NCBI GenBank assembly: GCA_963575645.1
Contig: OY754464.1
Coordinates: 7,130,001-7,194,000 of the forward strand
DNA length: 64,000 nt
Direction of reading: 5' to 3'
Source of the DNA: Xanthostigma xanthostigma
Taxonomy: Eukaryota > Arthropoda > Insecta > Raphidioptera > Raphidiidae
Part shown: positions 9,915-22,032 of the stretch, one piece after another
How positions within the stretch are numbered: position 1 is the first letter of the stretch
How the letters are laid out: the number at the start of each line of letters is the position of its first letter
The notes under the pieces: model-generated
Told to the model about the DNA's origin: nothing
The model's database searches: none
The model's input: the letters and a program-made list of their open reading frames with translations, nothing else
Made by a program: the position numbers and the translations under genes

Positions 9915-10235
9915 TATAAATCTCGTGTCACAATTTTGGCCGCGTTAATCTCCAAAACCTCCTTACCGGTTTTAATGAAATTTTGTAAATGTGTCTTGCT
10001 TGTTTTTACTAAATATTTTGTACAAAACTACGGTGTTTTCTCAAAAAAAACTGTTTTAGTACCAAGTAGCGACATCTGTTAGAATTCGGTCAACGCTATT
10101 AGTTCAGAAGCAAATCTGGTAGAATTTGCTTAAATTTAAGTTATCAGTTCAGAGTTCAGACATTGGCCCGCAAACGAAATACATTTTGCAGAATTATATC
10201 TATCGCACCCGGGTGAAACCAGGACGGACAACTAG
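9915..10235 (+). mobile_element. Helitron-like element, family B
   Basis: Starts near a degenerate 5' end (TATAAATCTCGTGTCAC) and ends at ...ACAACTAG, followed directly by the concatemer. The 3' subterminal CACCCGGGTG palindrome typical of this family is present. Confidence 0.75.
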
Positions 10236-10787
10236 TCTATATATATAAAAATCTCGTGTCACCCATTTTCTCCGTAGCCAGCTCTTAGTACATTAGTTAA
10301 GAAGCAAATCTCGTAGAATTTGCTTATATAGCTATTAGTTCAGACGCCGGACCGCAAACGAAATACATTTTGCAGAATTATATCTATCGCACCCGGGTGA
10401 ATCCGGGACGGACCGCTAGTCTATATATATATAAAAATCTCGTGTCACCCATTTTCTCCGTAGCCAGCTCTTAGCCATTAGTTCAGAAGCAAATCTCGTA
10501 GAATTTGCTTATATAGTTATTAGTTCAGACGCCGGACCGCAAACAAAATACATTTTGCAGAATTATATATATCGCACCCGGGTGAAACCAGGACGGGCCA
10601 CTAGTCTATATATATAAAAATCTCGTGTCACCCATTTTCTCCGTAGCCAGCTCTTATCCATTAGTTCAGAAGCAAATCTCGTAGAATTTGCTTATATAGC
10701 TATTAGTTCAGACACCGGACCGCAAACGAAATACATTTTGCAGAATTATATCTATCGCACCCGGGTGAATCCGGGACGGACCGCTAG
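10236..10787 (+). mobile_element. Head-to-tail array of three minimal Helitrons (184, 185, 183 bp)
   Basis: Units at 10236-10419, 10420-10604 and 10605-10787. Each begins TCTATATATATA...ATCTCGTGTCAC, contains GCACCCGGGTG, and ends CTAG. Each CTAG is followed at once by the next TC, with no extra base. The units lack the ~130 bp seen in the longer copy before them. Confidence 0.88.
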
Positions 10788-11018
10788 TAGTCTATAATAA
10801 ACGTCCACCAATCTTCTAACGAGACCCGTTTTACGATTGCAACGTTAATTATTGAATGAATACATATTAGTTAAATGTATTCAAACAAAACACCCCACTG
10901 TTTTTATTGGCAACTTGTTGAGGAATCTGTTGAAAAGTCAGCGTGCATTTCGTGATCCATTATTTTTTTATCGAGCGAATATTGTAGTTGTGAGAAAACT
11001 AGACTAGCAGGTAGGTAC

Positions 11019-11571
11019 TAGTGATGTGCCGGATCGTTAAAAATGTATATCCGCGGATACGGATCTGAATACGGATATTTGGTTTCAAGCTCCGCGGATA
11101 CGGATACGGATTTTAACTTTCTTAGAGTACGATGCGGTAAATATTACACATCGACCTTTGGAAAGAGACTATCTGTTATGGGAAAGAGTTAATTGACCTC
11201 TTTAAGAGTTAACTCTCATAACAGATTGTCTCTTTCCAAAGATCGATGTGCAATATCTCATTATAAGATAGTTGATTTAGTACCTATGAGTTATGTACTA
11301 TTAGTATGGTACTCACTACGATAAATGTTTGCAATATAAAGGTGCCAAATACGATTTAAAAAAAATAAAAAATAATCTGAATGGAATTTAACAGTTTTTC
11401 ATTATTATCTAATCACCTATATATATAAAATTTCATCTATGAATAAAAAATTAATAAGGTAAAAGATCCGTAAAATATCCGCCAAAAACTAACGGATACG
11501 GATACAGATACGGATCTTTCTTCTCCCTCGGATATCCGCGGATACGGATACGGATATCCGGCACATCACTA
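11019..11571. mobile_element. hAT MITE, TAGTGATGTGCCGGAT family
   Basis: 553 bp with a perfect 16-bp terminal repeat TAGTGATGTGCCGGAT and perfect 8-bp TSDs GTAGGTAC (11011-11018, 11572-11579). Subterminal sequence is a GGATACGGATAC-type repeat on both sides. An imperfect hairpin at 11142-11256 (TTTGGAAAGAGAC arms) is nested inside. Confidence 0.93.
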
Positions 11572-12838
11572 GTAGGTACTTAGTTTATATTTACATGGAA
11601 GCAGATGTGACTGATTCCAGTCGAAAAACAATAGTCCTCAAAAAAATGGGAAATAATCTTTCAGGTGACTAACTGTTTGCAACTAAAAAAATAGCTTGAC
11701 AGCGATTAAATATTTTGGCAATAATCATATTAGATGAGCTACAAACGCAAGGAATTATATAACAACTAGATAATGGTTGCTACTTTAGGGGGCAATATTT
11801 GTTTGAAGCCTGAAAAAAATGCTTTTTTCTTAAAACGAAATAAGTAAATACAAAATCACTTTAGGTGTTTATTACTCACACTTTTAGGTAATTATAAAAA
11901 AAAAAGATTTTTAAATTATGATACAAAATGTTCTCCACGGCCGGCAGTAGAAGGGCAAATCATATATTTATTATTTTACTGTACGAATCATTGTCTATCT
12001 ACTCAATTTGCGGTGAGCGAAGGCAACAAAGCGTATCGAAAATATATCTGCGTCTCTTTCTTCGATGTAATTCCCTGATTTCTCCGATGACAGGATTGGT
12101 TGATGTACTTGCATTCAATCTGAATAAAGTATCTCTGTTTCAAAAACTTTGTCTTTTTCTATGACGTACCGAGCTATGGCGTACCGAGCTTTTGGCTCAG
12201 GAGGGAGCAAATTAGAAATTTCTTAAGCCTGGTTTCCCGTGCTTGTTTTGCCCTCCTGGATATGTCAGTGCTTAAAAAGACAGAAGTATGTGTTTGCACC
12301 CTAATGGTTCGATTGTGATTTTATCCTATGCTCAGTATAGAATAAAAGTATATGGGTTATGAAACCGGGAATATACTGTATATTACGCTCAACCACATTA
12401 CCTCCCCTCTTTCGGTAGTCGGGTAAAAAGTGACCGCATAAAAAAAGACAATATTATTTTGATAATGGTTTGTCCTACGCCCACTGTATTTTCGTAGTAA
12501 ATAGCGTTGTATGATAATATGTTGAAATATAAATAACTGCTAATTATTGTTTGTTTACTTTTTTAATTTTTATTGTTTACTGTTTAAATTTTCTAGTGCA
12601 AAATATTTATGAACTTGGACAATCATTTTTACGATTTTATATTTTAACATATTATTGATATTTTAGGATAGTGCTTAATGGAGGCAGTTTCTTAAAATTA
12701 TTTATTTGCTTTACATATTATATTTAATTTTGTAAATAAACATAGCGAGTTTTTTTTCTTATTTAGGACTGTTCGGCAAAATATGAATTTCCTTCTTTTA
12801 CAAAAACAAATTTGTAACAATTATTATTATTTTATTTT

Positions 12839-12966
12839 ACATATTTATTAACGTAAGTTTGTAACATGAATATTATTTAATTCAACATATTTATTAACGT
12901 AAGTATGTAACATGAATATTATTTAATTCAACACATTTATTAATTTAAGTTTTTTAACATGAACAC
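12839..12966. repeat. 46-bp tandem repeat, about 2.8 copies
   Basis: Units start ACATATTTATTAACGTAAG at 12839 and 12885, then a diverged ACACATTTATTAA at 12931. It lies inside the 12-13.8 kb foldback element. Confidence 0.85.
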
Positions 12967-13109
12967 TACTTCCTAGTTCATACGCTCCGCTGCCATCTTG
13001 CCTCTGTTTCTCCACATGACCAACAGGGTACAACAGTGGCGTCGTGGCTTTTTAAGACATGTTGTTACAAATTCAGTTATATTAACGTATTTCAGATCCA
13101 AATAGGCAA

Positions 13110-13341
13110 GTAAAATGACGAACTCAGTTTCCACTAATTCGAAAATTTTTCACATGGTTACAATATTGAATTTTAACAAGATACAAGCAAAATACTGACG
13201 AAACATAGTTTTTTTAACTTTGTTTTTAAAAAGTTGCAGTCATCGCAATTTTGGCAGATTGCGTATCATACTTAAATAATATTCCCTCAAATTTGCACCC
13301 TTTTGCGATTTTTTGGAAATGTTTAAGGTCAAATCATCATC
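13110..13341. repeat. Dispersed repeat, first copy
   Basis: Starts GTAAAATGACGAACTCAG and ends near AAGGTCAAATCATCATC. It is about 80% like 14721-14972 by eye and lies inside the 11981-13848 element. Confidence 0.7.
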
Positions 13342-14439
13342 ATTTTACCGCCTACTACTCTTATAGCTTTCATTAATTATTATAAAAAAGTAGCTTTTTT
13401 TAACTATAAAATATTTACAATCGGTCGGTGCGCATTACAGAGAGTTCACTGTACCTGCATAGTAAAACCATATACATTTATTCTATACTGAGCATAGGAA
13501 TAAAATCGCAATCGAACCTTTAGGGTGCAAACATATACTTCTGTCTTTTTTTAAGCCGTAAGCAATGGCATATCCAGGAGGGCAAAACAAGCACGGGGGA
13601 CACGGCTTAAGAAATTTCTAATTTGCTCACTCCTGGGCCAAAAGCTGGGTACGCCCATGTTAACGTCATAGAAAAAGACAAAGTTTTTGAAACAGAGATA
13701 CTTTATTCAGATTGAATGCAAGTACATCAACCAATCCTATCATCGGAGAAATCAGGGAATTACATCGAAGAAAAAGACGCAGATATACTTTCGATACGCT
13801 TTGTTACGTTCACTCACCGCACATTGAGTAGATAGCCAATGATTCATATAGTCAATTAATAGGTATATGAGTAAAACTTCTGTTTTATTCTAGCTGGAAC
13901 ACGTTGTATAATACACCGGAGTTACGACACAAACAAAAACTTTATCCATTAATTGTTCTCAAAAAGGCTTCTAATGACCCATGCAGGGAAAATATTTTAC
14001 TTCTGCGTCAAGCGCAAATGAGAATATGTTGTACAGGACTGGCTTCAGGTAAATGAATGATGTTACGAAAATGATTGCACACGTCGCTACATCGTTAGCG
14101 GGAGTGTGCTCTATTATCGCTTTGCACGCCAGCGCTGACTTTACGTTCATACACATATTTATATCTAGGTTAATTTCGTACGAAATTGAATCAAATTGTA
14201 CCTTTTGGGAAGAGCAAGATACTTTTCTATAATATACGGAACCATTTTTAGATTAATTCAAGTTCACAATTAGGTACTCCTAAAATTGTATTTGAAAATC
14301 ACGATCAGCAGTAGATAATTGTTGGTTGATCTGTATTTTCGTGCGTCCGAACTCTACAGGTAACAATTGTTTACGGATCGCTTTGCCCTTTGGTTTATAT
14401 TTTTTCGTATTATTTTATTTTGACAGCTAATAGCGTCAT

Positions 14440-14592
14440 ACAATACAATATTTTAACGTGGTAATATATAGCCTATGTCCATCCTGAAGGTCCATATGAA
14501 AAAAAATTAGAAATCGGATGAGTAGTTTGGTAGATTACTTCCTACATCCAAACTTACAAACTTTACTTTTTTATAATATTAGTAGGTATAGA
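14440..14592 (-). mobile_element. Helitron family C, 5' end only
   Basis: Contains the family's GGTCCAT, GAGTAGTTTGG and CTACATCCAAACTT blocks. It ends at the inverted 5' terminus (...AGTAGGTATAGA|T). The 3' CTAG end is missing. Confidence 0.6.
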
Positions 14593-15529
14593 TATTCATG
14601 ACAATATGTCAATGATAAATCTGTCATTCGTGTCGTTTCCCTGTGACATTTGGTGCAGTCGTATCCCTCTAGCGCAGCGGTTCCCAAACTTTTTTGGAGC
14701 ATATTAGATATTATACTCCAGTAAAATGACAAACTCAGTTTCCACTAATTCGAAAATTAAAAGAACTTATCCTTGGTTACAATATTGAATTTTGACAGCA
14801 AAAAACTGATGAAACAGCTTTTTCACTAGCTTTTTTAACGTTTTTTAACAAGGTTCGAATCATCGCACGAAGGTGCAATGTTGACAGATTGGGTATCATA
14901 CTTTTGTAAATGTTCCCTCAAATTGGCACCCTTTTGCGATTTTGTGGAAATGTTTAAGGTCAAATCATCTTAATTAGCAAATACTCTTAAAAAGTTTAAT
15001 TAATTAATTTCAATGAAGCGAAATTACAGAGATAGACGCGCCATCTAGCTGCCCTGAATCGTAAACTTTGCATTAAATTTTATTACTTTAAGTACGAAAA
15101 ATTACTCCTCAAAAAAAAAAACGGTTTTTAACCCTTAAGCGGATAAAATAATTAAAATTGTTCCTTTTTTTTTGCCCGTGTGAAATATACAATATACAAT
15201 ATACAAAGATGCGTCTCCTTCACCTTTGACCTTCATGGTTTTTACTTTGAAAATAGTTGTTCACAAAGTTATTTTGAAAAGTTGTGTATTAAATGGGACA
15301 GTTTACAGGTGCATAATTGCATTATTCATCAGGTACACTAGCGATAGTCGATAGAAGAGTTACACATTGTTGAGTGTAAACTGTAAACCATAAAGCATTC
15401 TATGCGAAATGTACAGTTGTGGAAAAATAAAACCAAAATTGGATTATATTTCTAAAAAAAAAAAAAATGCTGCGATTCTAGCTTAACAAAGCTTCTTATC
15501 TAATTCCCTTCTAAACCATACAGACGTTT
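14593..15529. other. Repeat copy and AT-rich DNA, no gene
   Basis: 14721-14972 is the second copy of the repeat at 13110-13341. AGCGGTTCCCAAACTTTTTT at about 14676 resembles a decayed hAT terminus. The rest shows no coding signal. Confidence 0.5.
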
Positions 15530-16250
15530 GTTTGGACTCAGCGTAATTTTACCATTCCAACCCACAAGTGTTAGGTATACTAGTTTAGGTCAAAAATTAC
15601 ATTTCAAAAATTTTACAATATCTTTCCGTTTTGAGGTCCCCCGAATCCAAAAAACATATTTTTGGAAAAACTCTGTGTGTCTGTTAGTCTGTGAACACGA
15701 TATAGGTCAAACGGATGAGCGGATCGAAACCATATTTTGGGAGGAAGTTTGGTATGAAAATATGAAGAGCCCTATTGTTTTTTGGGAAAATCGGCGCATG
15801 CGCAGAAGAGATATTTGCTATAACGGTGTTTTTTTTATAATAATGGTATACTTTTCATAACGGCGTATTATTTTATTTATTTTTTCAAGAAAGTTTCGTT
15901 AAAAATTTTTTTTTCTAAACTTTATAGTTTCGGAAATATTTTGAATATAAAAAAAAATCAGCCGCTCTTTTGTTTTATGGATCTGTCAGAAATAAACTAG
16001 TTCGGCATGCTTTGATTAATGTTTACATGACGTAACCATGGCAACGAATAGCATATATCATATTGAATACTAGCAATTACCCGCGTCACCTCACACGATA
16101 TCAGAAATTTTATTTTCTTTATTATAATCAAAATATGTCAACATTTTTGAAGTTGGAATGGTCCCATCGCCCAATTGGCTGGAATTTTTTCTATAAGACG
16201 TATGATGATTTTGTCAAAGTTCCGAAAGATTTCGGTTTTCGTTAAAAATC
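15530..16250 (+). repeat. Dispersed repeat family, copy A
   Basis: Shares long blocks with 40130-40835 (GTTTTGAGGTCCCCCGAATC; the AACGGTGTTTTTTATA region; CCCGCGTCACCTCAC). Its 3' part is inverted at 51340-51520. The open frames in the two main copies are not conserved with each other, so I treat it as non-coding. Confidence 0.75.
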
Positions 16251-16345
16251 GCATTCTTTAAAGGGGTATGATACAAACAAAAAGATCTTTATTAAAAAAT
16301 AACAATTTCAAACTCTTGACAAATATCAAAAAGTCTATAATTAAA

Positions 16346-16385
16346 AGTACATAGACCAAAAGCCGGACACCTGGCAACCCTAGTT
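16346..16385. repeat. Isolated hAT-like terminus
   Basis: GCCGGACACCTGGCAACCC plus TAG matches the ends of the element at 22879-24046 (AGCCGGAC and TGGCAACACTA). It looks like a decayed solo end. Confidence 0.5.
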
Positions 16386-16487
16386 GCAGAAAAAGGCATA
16401 CTTCCTTGGAAATAGAACACATACCTAAAAAAAAACAATTTTTGCAGATCGGATCTTCTTCCTTATCACGGAAGTATAGTTATACTT

Positions 16488-17231
16488 TTATACTACTAAT
16501 ATATAAAGCTGAAGAGTTTGTTTGTTTGTTTGAACGAGCTAATCTCAGAAACTACAGGTTCGAATTGAAAAACATTTTTTTTGTTGGATAGCCCACTTAT
16601 CGAGGAAGGATATAGGCTATATAATATCACGTTACGACCAATTGGAGCGGAACATCAATGAAAAATGTTGCAAGATGTATCTCAAAATTAGTCCGTTCGA
16701 CATATATATATATTATCAGGTGAAATGCCTTAACTAAATGTTGCTATATTAGCGCATGACGATCACAAGCCTGGATAGCTCACTCGGTAGAGCGTAAGAC
16801 TCTTATTGCCAGGGTCTTGGGTTCAAGCCCTACGTCGGCGAATATGTTTTTATTTTTTTTTATTTTCTACATTGCTTTCTTCTAAGGCTTACATTTTAGT
16901 TTTTTAAAATTGTATTACGACTAATTAAAATTAAATAAATCTAATTAATAGCTCATTTGAAAACGGTTACAACTATATGTAGGTACCTATATAAAAATAA
17001 TTTTCCTACAGTGTTTTCAATTAAATATTTATTATACTAAAAGAAATTTATTACTTAAAAAAAGTATAAATACTGCTTTTTAACGACAAAAACTTTTGAA
17101 CGGTGACGCCGATCGTTATGAAGTTTGGACACAACATTCATCTCGGTAAACTAAGATGAATGTGCGTACTCATGTCCCTTCCTTCCCCATTTGTTCTTTT
17201 GCACCCGGGTGAAACCGGGCGGGACCGCTAG
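16488..17231 (+). mobile_element. Helitron family A carrying a tRNA-Lys-like insert
   Basis: The 5' part has ACTAATATATAAAGCTGAAG and GGATAGCCCACTTATCGAGG. The 3' end has GCACCCGGGTGAAACCGGGC then CGCTAG|T. The exact 5' TC is eroded. The internal tRNA-like block at 16769-16841 sits at the same place in the copy at 20983-21622. Confidence 0.82.
16769..16841 (+). tRNA. tRNA-Lys(CTT)-like pseudogene inside a Helitron
   Basis: 73 nt with box A (TAGCTCACTCGGTAGAG), anticodon loop CTCTTAT giving CTT, and box B (GGGTTCAAGCCC). Compared with a normal tRNA-Lys the acceptor and anticodon stems are mismatched, so it is probably not functional. It may be a captured SINE head. Confidence 0.6.
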
Positions 17232-18308
17232 TACTATAATATGTAGCAACTAGCAAGTCTGTTTCCTCTACCCACTCTGGCCATGGTTCTAACCGCGTAC
17301 CTAACAACACTGCAAAATGAAAATATTATACGTTTGAGTCTTAAGACATTGGCACCGAAGCGTGTTTCATTTGTTTCGCCTCTCTGTAACTGTATCGTTC
17401 TCTTGAACCACAAGCATACAGCGTTATGGAAGGCAAGGCACGACGTCGACGACGGGATATAACAACGACTGGTTGCTCGATATTGGGTGCGGACGCATGC
17501 GTAGAACGAAACGGCGCGTTGCAGCGACGTCACCCCGCGACGCCGTCTGTCTGTCTGTGTGACTGACTGGAGGCGTCACTTCAGAATGGCGCGTTCATCG
17601 CGAACGAATGCTTTCCAAACGGCACATGTGATCGACCCGACGCTAATGAATATTATATTGTCAGCATAATGTTCATATAGACACTGATGACCTCAGCGGT
17701 TCAACGTTTTTGTATAATCTACAATCTATCTAGATTAGTGAGACGACTTTCTACTTTTAAAGGAATTTTTGGCAATAAATTGTTTTGGAGAAATGGATTT
17801 TTATCTTGAAATATTTGTATATATTGTAACAAAACTGCTGTAGTCAGTGGCGGAAATTGTTTATTTGCAATAATAATTGTTTGACAAATCAGTAAAACAA
17901 CAAAGCGTACTTCTTTAACTTAACAGAAATAATAACGTTAACAGAAACAAAACTAATAGTTCTAAATTATAAAATAAAAGACTAAGTAACAGAATATAGA
18001 GTCACTAAATTATACAAAAAATATTCACAACACACAGGAACACAACACAAAGTTTATCAGCACACTTGTCTATTAACTATATATCATTTATTTAAAAACG
18101 GATTTATAATTGCACTCACTAGAGTTAATTTATTTTCGCAATATAACTGAATTTATGTTACGTCAGACTTGTATCAATACAACTCGCAAACAGCTTGAAT
18201 ACTGCCCCGACGTACAATTCGCTTAGGATTTTTTAATATTGTGAATTCAAAGGATACTCCTATATATCTAAAATCTAACTTTCTTAGTGAGCATTAAACT
18301 ATAAAATC
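17232..18308. other. CpG-rich patch then AT-rich intron, no coding seen
   Basis: 17390-17650 is locally GC- and CpG-rich (ACGACGTCGACGACGGG, CGACGTCACCCCGCGACG), unlike its surroundings. It could be regulatory or a decayed GC-rich transposon. From 17650 to 18308 I see nothing recognisable. Confidence 0.4.
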
Positions 18309-18628
18309 AAACCATTTTCGTTCAATTTACTACATTTTTAAATTTATCTGCCCACTCTATGGGAAATTAAGTTCGATTTGTATTTTTTCTTTTTCAAAGT
18401 ACGCGCAGATATAATCTAAGATTCAGGTCACCGTTCCATGACGAATTACTGTGTAGGTTGCAAAAATAAAACCATTTTCGTTCAATTTACTACATTTTTC
18501 AATTTATCTGCCCACTCTATGGGAAATTAAGTTCGATTTGTATTTTTTCTTTTTCAAAGTACGCGCAGATATAATCTAAGATTCAGGTCACCATTCCATG
18601 ACGAATTACTGTGTAGGTATGTAAATAT
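18309..18628. repeat. 160-bp tandem duplication
   Basis: AAACCATTTTCGTTCAATTT starts two units 160 bp apart that differ by only a few bases, so the duplication is recent. Confidence 0.92.
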
Positions 18629-18837
18629 GACCAATCTCTAGCATTGAACAGTGTTTACTTTTATGAAAACAGATAATTATCACTCGATTCGTCGTAAAGT
18701 TATTTTTAAGTTAATTGGCGCGAATATTCAATTTGGATTGGCTTCAGAACTTTTAGAGTCCATCTGTATTACTATAATTATACAAGAATCATATTATTTG
18801 TGTAAATATCATTAAGGGGTGTATGTAGGCTTTTATA

Positions 18838-19152
18838 ATATTCGCCACGAATCTAAAAAGCTCAGAAGTTAGATGCGAATGCAGGCTTGCGCTTGTACAG
18901 TCTGTTGAAAAACTACAAACTCGCAACTCAACAAAACTAAAGCAACAACTTGACAATAGCGTACTCGACTGTACTTTAAAGCAGGAAGGCGACAAGTGAC
19001 AAAGGCAACGAGCGATCACGGCCAATCACCGACGAGCTCACGTTCCGTGCCAGGTAGCTGGGAGGTGGTGGGAGTATCAACGGCTCTAAAATGTGCCTTT
19101 GCGACGCTGTTTGTGACTAGCTTCCGAACCTTTTAGATCCGTGGCGCGTACT
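18838..19152. mobile_element. MITE, CGCCACGAATCTAAAA family, copy 1
   Basis: Inverted relative of the TA-flanked element at 55561-55885. Terminal repeats CGCCACGAATCTAAAA / TTTTAGATCCGTGGCG. The interior includes GGCCAATCACCG and GGTAGCTGGGAGGTGGTGGG. Confidence 0.8.
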
Positions 19153-19354
19153 ATACTCCTGAACTCGCTGACGTTTTTAACAAAAGCATTATACCGTAGT
19201 GCAGTTAAATCAAAAAGTAGATACTCTGTACTTTAAAACGCAGGCACTCATTTAGTTTAGTCTGTACTGACTGACCTTGAATCCGTACTCTGGAGTTAGT
19301 TGGAGCTAGAGATCTTTCTTGAGTCTACGCGGAGCACTACGAAACGAGAGTGTA

Positions 19355-19782
19355 GCAGTGGCGTGACCGGTAATTGCTCGTATTCCTCTCGGGGAAGAAG
19401 CTATGTAATTTGGAATTATTTAACCTCTATCACTTGGGGTCGTAAACGCGTCATTTTCGAGAAAATCTACTTCTGTTTTCTTTTTACAAAAATTCGATTT
19501 TTGGGAGTTAAAAATAAAAAAAAAATTCTCATTTTTTGACCTGAATTTTTTCATGATCTGATAACTTACTAATTGGCCAACCTTTCTAAAGCTAAACACC
19601 TGCAAGAAATTTATTGTCAGATTTTTATGATGTGTGTTAAAACTTACAATAAATAAAAATTCTTCACAAAAGTGTCAAAAATGATGCATTTTCGACCCCC
19701 AAGTAATAGAGGTTAAATCATTCCAAATTAGTCATAGTTTCTTCTCCCGGGAGAAATACGAGCAATTACCGGTCACCTGTAT
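19355..19782. repeat. Inverted-repeat element, ~110-bp arms
   Basis: Left TGACCGGTAATTGCTCGTAT and the inverted right copy ATACGAGCAATTACCGGTCA bound the element. The arms run through AACCTCTATCACTTGG / CCAAGTAATAGAGGTT. The two opposing frames here are translations of the arms. Confidence 0.82.
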
Positions 19783-20410
19783 AATAATCACAGAATAAAG
19801 TATGCCATTGAAAGAATTGTATCTATATACCTTAAACAATTTTATTTCCCAAAACAAACATTTTTTAAATAAATTATCAAAAATAACGGAGAGTTGTTAA
19901 AGGAATTTGAATAAACTACATTATTATAACGAGTTAGGTTACTATCGTAGTTATCGGGAGTTGATCCTCGTTATTAACATCATGTCACAACTCGTCAATG
20001 AAATAATGCATTACGATGTAGATACACAGTTGAGAGTCACCTTAACCAATATTTATTTTAATGTCTATATATCTGGCGCAAATACGCAATAATTATTTAA
20101 CGTAGAATTCTTTTAATAGATATAAATATAAACAGTGTAGAATTGCAGCGAGACGAAGAGCGCTTAGTATTTTGAGGCCCGACATTTCAATAAGTTTGAC
20201 GATAAAGTTTTAAGCATTTCTGTTTAAAGTCCTGTAGATATCAACTCTTTATTTGACTTTTTCTATAGTATTCCCAAAAGTGAATGTTTTCCAATGTAAT
20301 TTTAAACATATAGAATAATCCCGCTACGGAGATAAGTCATTGTTTGACAGCTTCAGCTAATTTGCTGCCTGTAGGTTGAATCACGCCCACTGCTCCTTTA
20401 TAAATTATAT
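19783..20410. other. AT-rich intron, nothing recognised
   Basis: No domain, RNA gene or clear transposon boundary seen. Confidence 0.4.
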
Positions 20411-20605
20411 GGCATGCCGTTTTACTATTATTTTAATAGTAAAATATTTTTTCCAACAATTTTAAAAATTCACTCAAAATTTTTTTTCTGAAATTAAAAT
20501 TTTAAAAATTCACTCAAATTTTTTTTTCTGAAATTAAAATTGTTAAATATTTTTAAAATTTTTGGAAAAAATATTTTACTATTAAATAGTAAAACGGCGT
20601 GCCAT
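20411..20605. repeat. Inverted repeat with internal duplication
   Basis: TGGCATGCCGTTTTACTATT pairs with the inverted GTAAAACGGCGTGCCA end. The centre has two tandem copies of an AAAAATTCACTCAAA unit. Confidence 0.75.
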
Positions 20606-20982
20606 ACCTTTAGGTATAAATAACTGGTATACATCTCTTTCTATAGACATACCTCTCAGGCCCAGCTTTGACGTCATCATATGGTCTCTATTCTCAACCG
20701 TTTGAAATGAACACACTTTTTAAATTCTTGTTTTGCAATTTGGAAGAAGGATATAAGAACGAAATAGTATTTTAATTAGATTATTTATTATTAGAATATT
20801 GTGCACTGTTCAAAATTCTTAAATTTTGATAGACGTTCGATCTTATTTGACACAAGTTAATAATTATTACGACTGGTGTATTTGTCAGTTTTTGGGTGAA
20901 CTCATCTTTACAAAACACTCGGACCAAAATCAGACAATAATAATAATAATAATAATAATGTTATTACTTATTTTATTTCATA

Positions 20983-21622
20983 CTAGCGGTCCCGCCCGGT
21001 TTCACCCGGGTGCAAAAGAACGAATGGGGAAGAAAGGGACATGAGTACGCACATTCATCTTAGTTTAGGTACCGAGATGAATGTTGTGTCCAAACTTCAT
21101 AATGATCGGCGTTACCGTTCAAAAGTTTTTGTCGTAGTTGTAACAGTTTTCAAATGAGCTATTAATTAGAATTATTTAATTTTAATTAGTCGTAATAAAA
21201 TTTTAAAAAATTTAAATGTAAGCTTTAGAAGAAAGCAATGTAGTAAATAAAAAAAAAAAAACATTAAAAACATATACGACCATTGTGGGGCTCGAACCCA
21301 CGACCCTGAGATTAAGAGTCGCGCACTCTACCGACTGAGCTAACCGAGCTAGTACGTGCGGCGCTAATATTGGCATATTCAGTTAAGGCATTTCACCTGA
21401 ATATAAGTATAATATGGTGAAAAATGTTGATTGACATTCTGCAACATTTTTCATTGATTTTCCGCTCGTATTAGTCGTAGCGTGATATTTTATAGCCTAT
21501 AGCCTTCCTCGATAAATGGGCTATCCAATAAAAAAAAAAATTTTCAATTCGAACCAGTAGTTCCTGAGATTAGCGCGTTCAAACAAACAAACAAACTCTT
21601 CTGCTTTATATATTAGTATAGA
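20983..21622 (-). mobile_element. Helitron family A, complete copy with tRNA-Lys-like insert
   Basis: On the minus strand it starts TCTATACTAATATATAAAGC and ends GGGCGGGACCGCTAG, inserted between A and T as Helitrons require (20982, 21623). The GCACCCGGGTG subterminal palindrome is present. No Rep/helicase is encoded, so it is non-autonomous. Confidence 0.9.
21277..21349 (-). tRNA. tRNA-Lys(CTT)-like sequence inside a Helitron
   Basis: 73 nt, better preserved than the copy at 16769: TAGCTCAGTCGGTAGAG, CTCTTAATC anticodon loop, and GGGTTCGAGCCCCA T arm. The acceptor stem pairs poorly and the flanks are Helitron, so it is more likely a passenger than a working tRNA gene. Confidence 0.6.
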
Positions 21623-22032
21623 TGTACAGCAAGTATACCGCAGGAACTCGTCATATTATAAAATTACAATAAAACCTACGAAACAAATCCATCATTCATA
21701 AAATCTTCGTAAGAATAAAAACATTTGTAGAGGAGAAAATTTCTTACTTTCCTTCTGAAAGCAACCAAACTTAAGTTCCTTATTTCAGAGGGTATAGTTT
21801 GTTAAAAAATTTAATTCCTATATAATTAACGCCATAAGTGGAAATTCTTGCTCTGTGAAACGGTATGAGTAATTTGTACTTGTTGCGAGTGCAATGTTCA
21901 TGTATTTCTAATAAATTGTTAATGCTTTATCCAATAATTTTTTCAAGTAATAAAATTGTCAACCAATTTTTCTCAGACCGAACGATATATTGACAAAAAA
22001 TGATAAAATTACAAATCAATATAACACAAAAT

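Larger units (their letters stand above)
11981..13848. mobile_element. Large foldback element, ~370-bp terminal inverted repeats
   Basis: Left arm 11981-12365 and right arm 13468-13848 are near-exact inverted copies, including the shared CTGATTTCTCCGATGA segment. The ~1.1-kb interior is AT-rich, with no transposase seen. The 78-residue frame at 11928 is only left-arm sequence. Superfamily unresolved. Confidence 0.82.

Noticed and set aside
15528-15860. Protein-coding gene in the 15.5/40.1-kb repeat
   Set aside because: Frames in the two copies diverge by frameshifts and do not show codon-level conservation.
16769-16841. Functional tRNA-Lys gene
   Set aside because: It has mismatched stems and lies inside a Helitron, as does the copy at 21277-21349. 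Kept as tRNA-like only.
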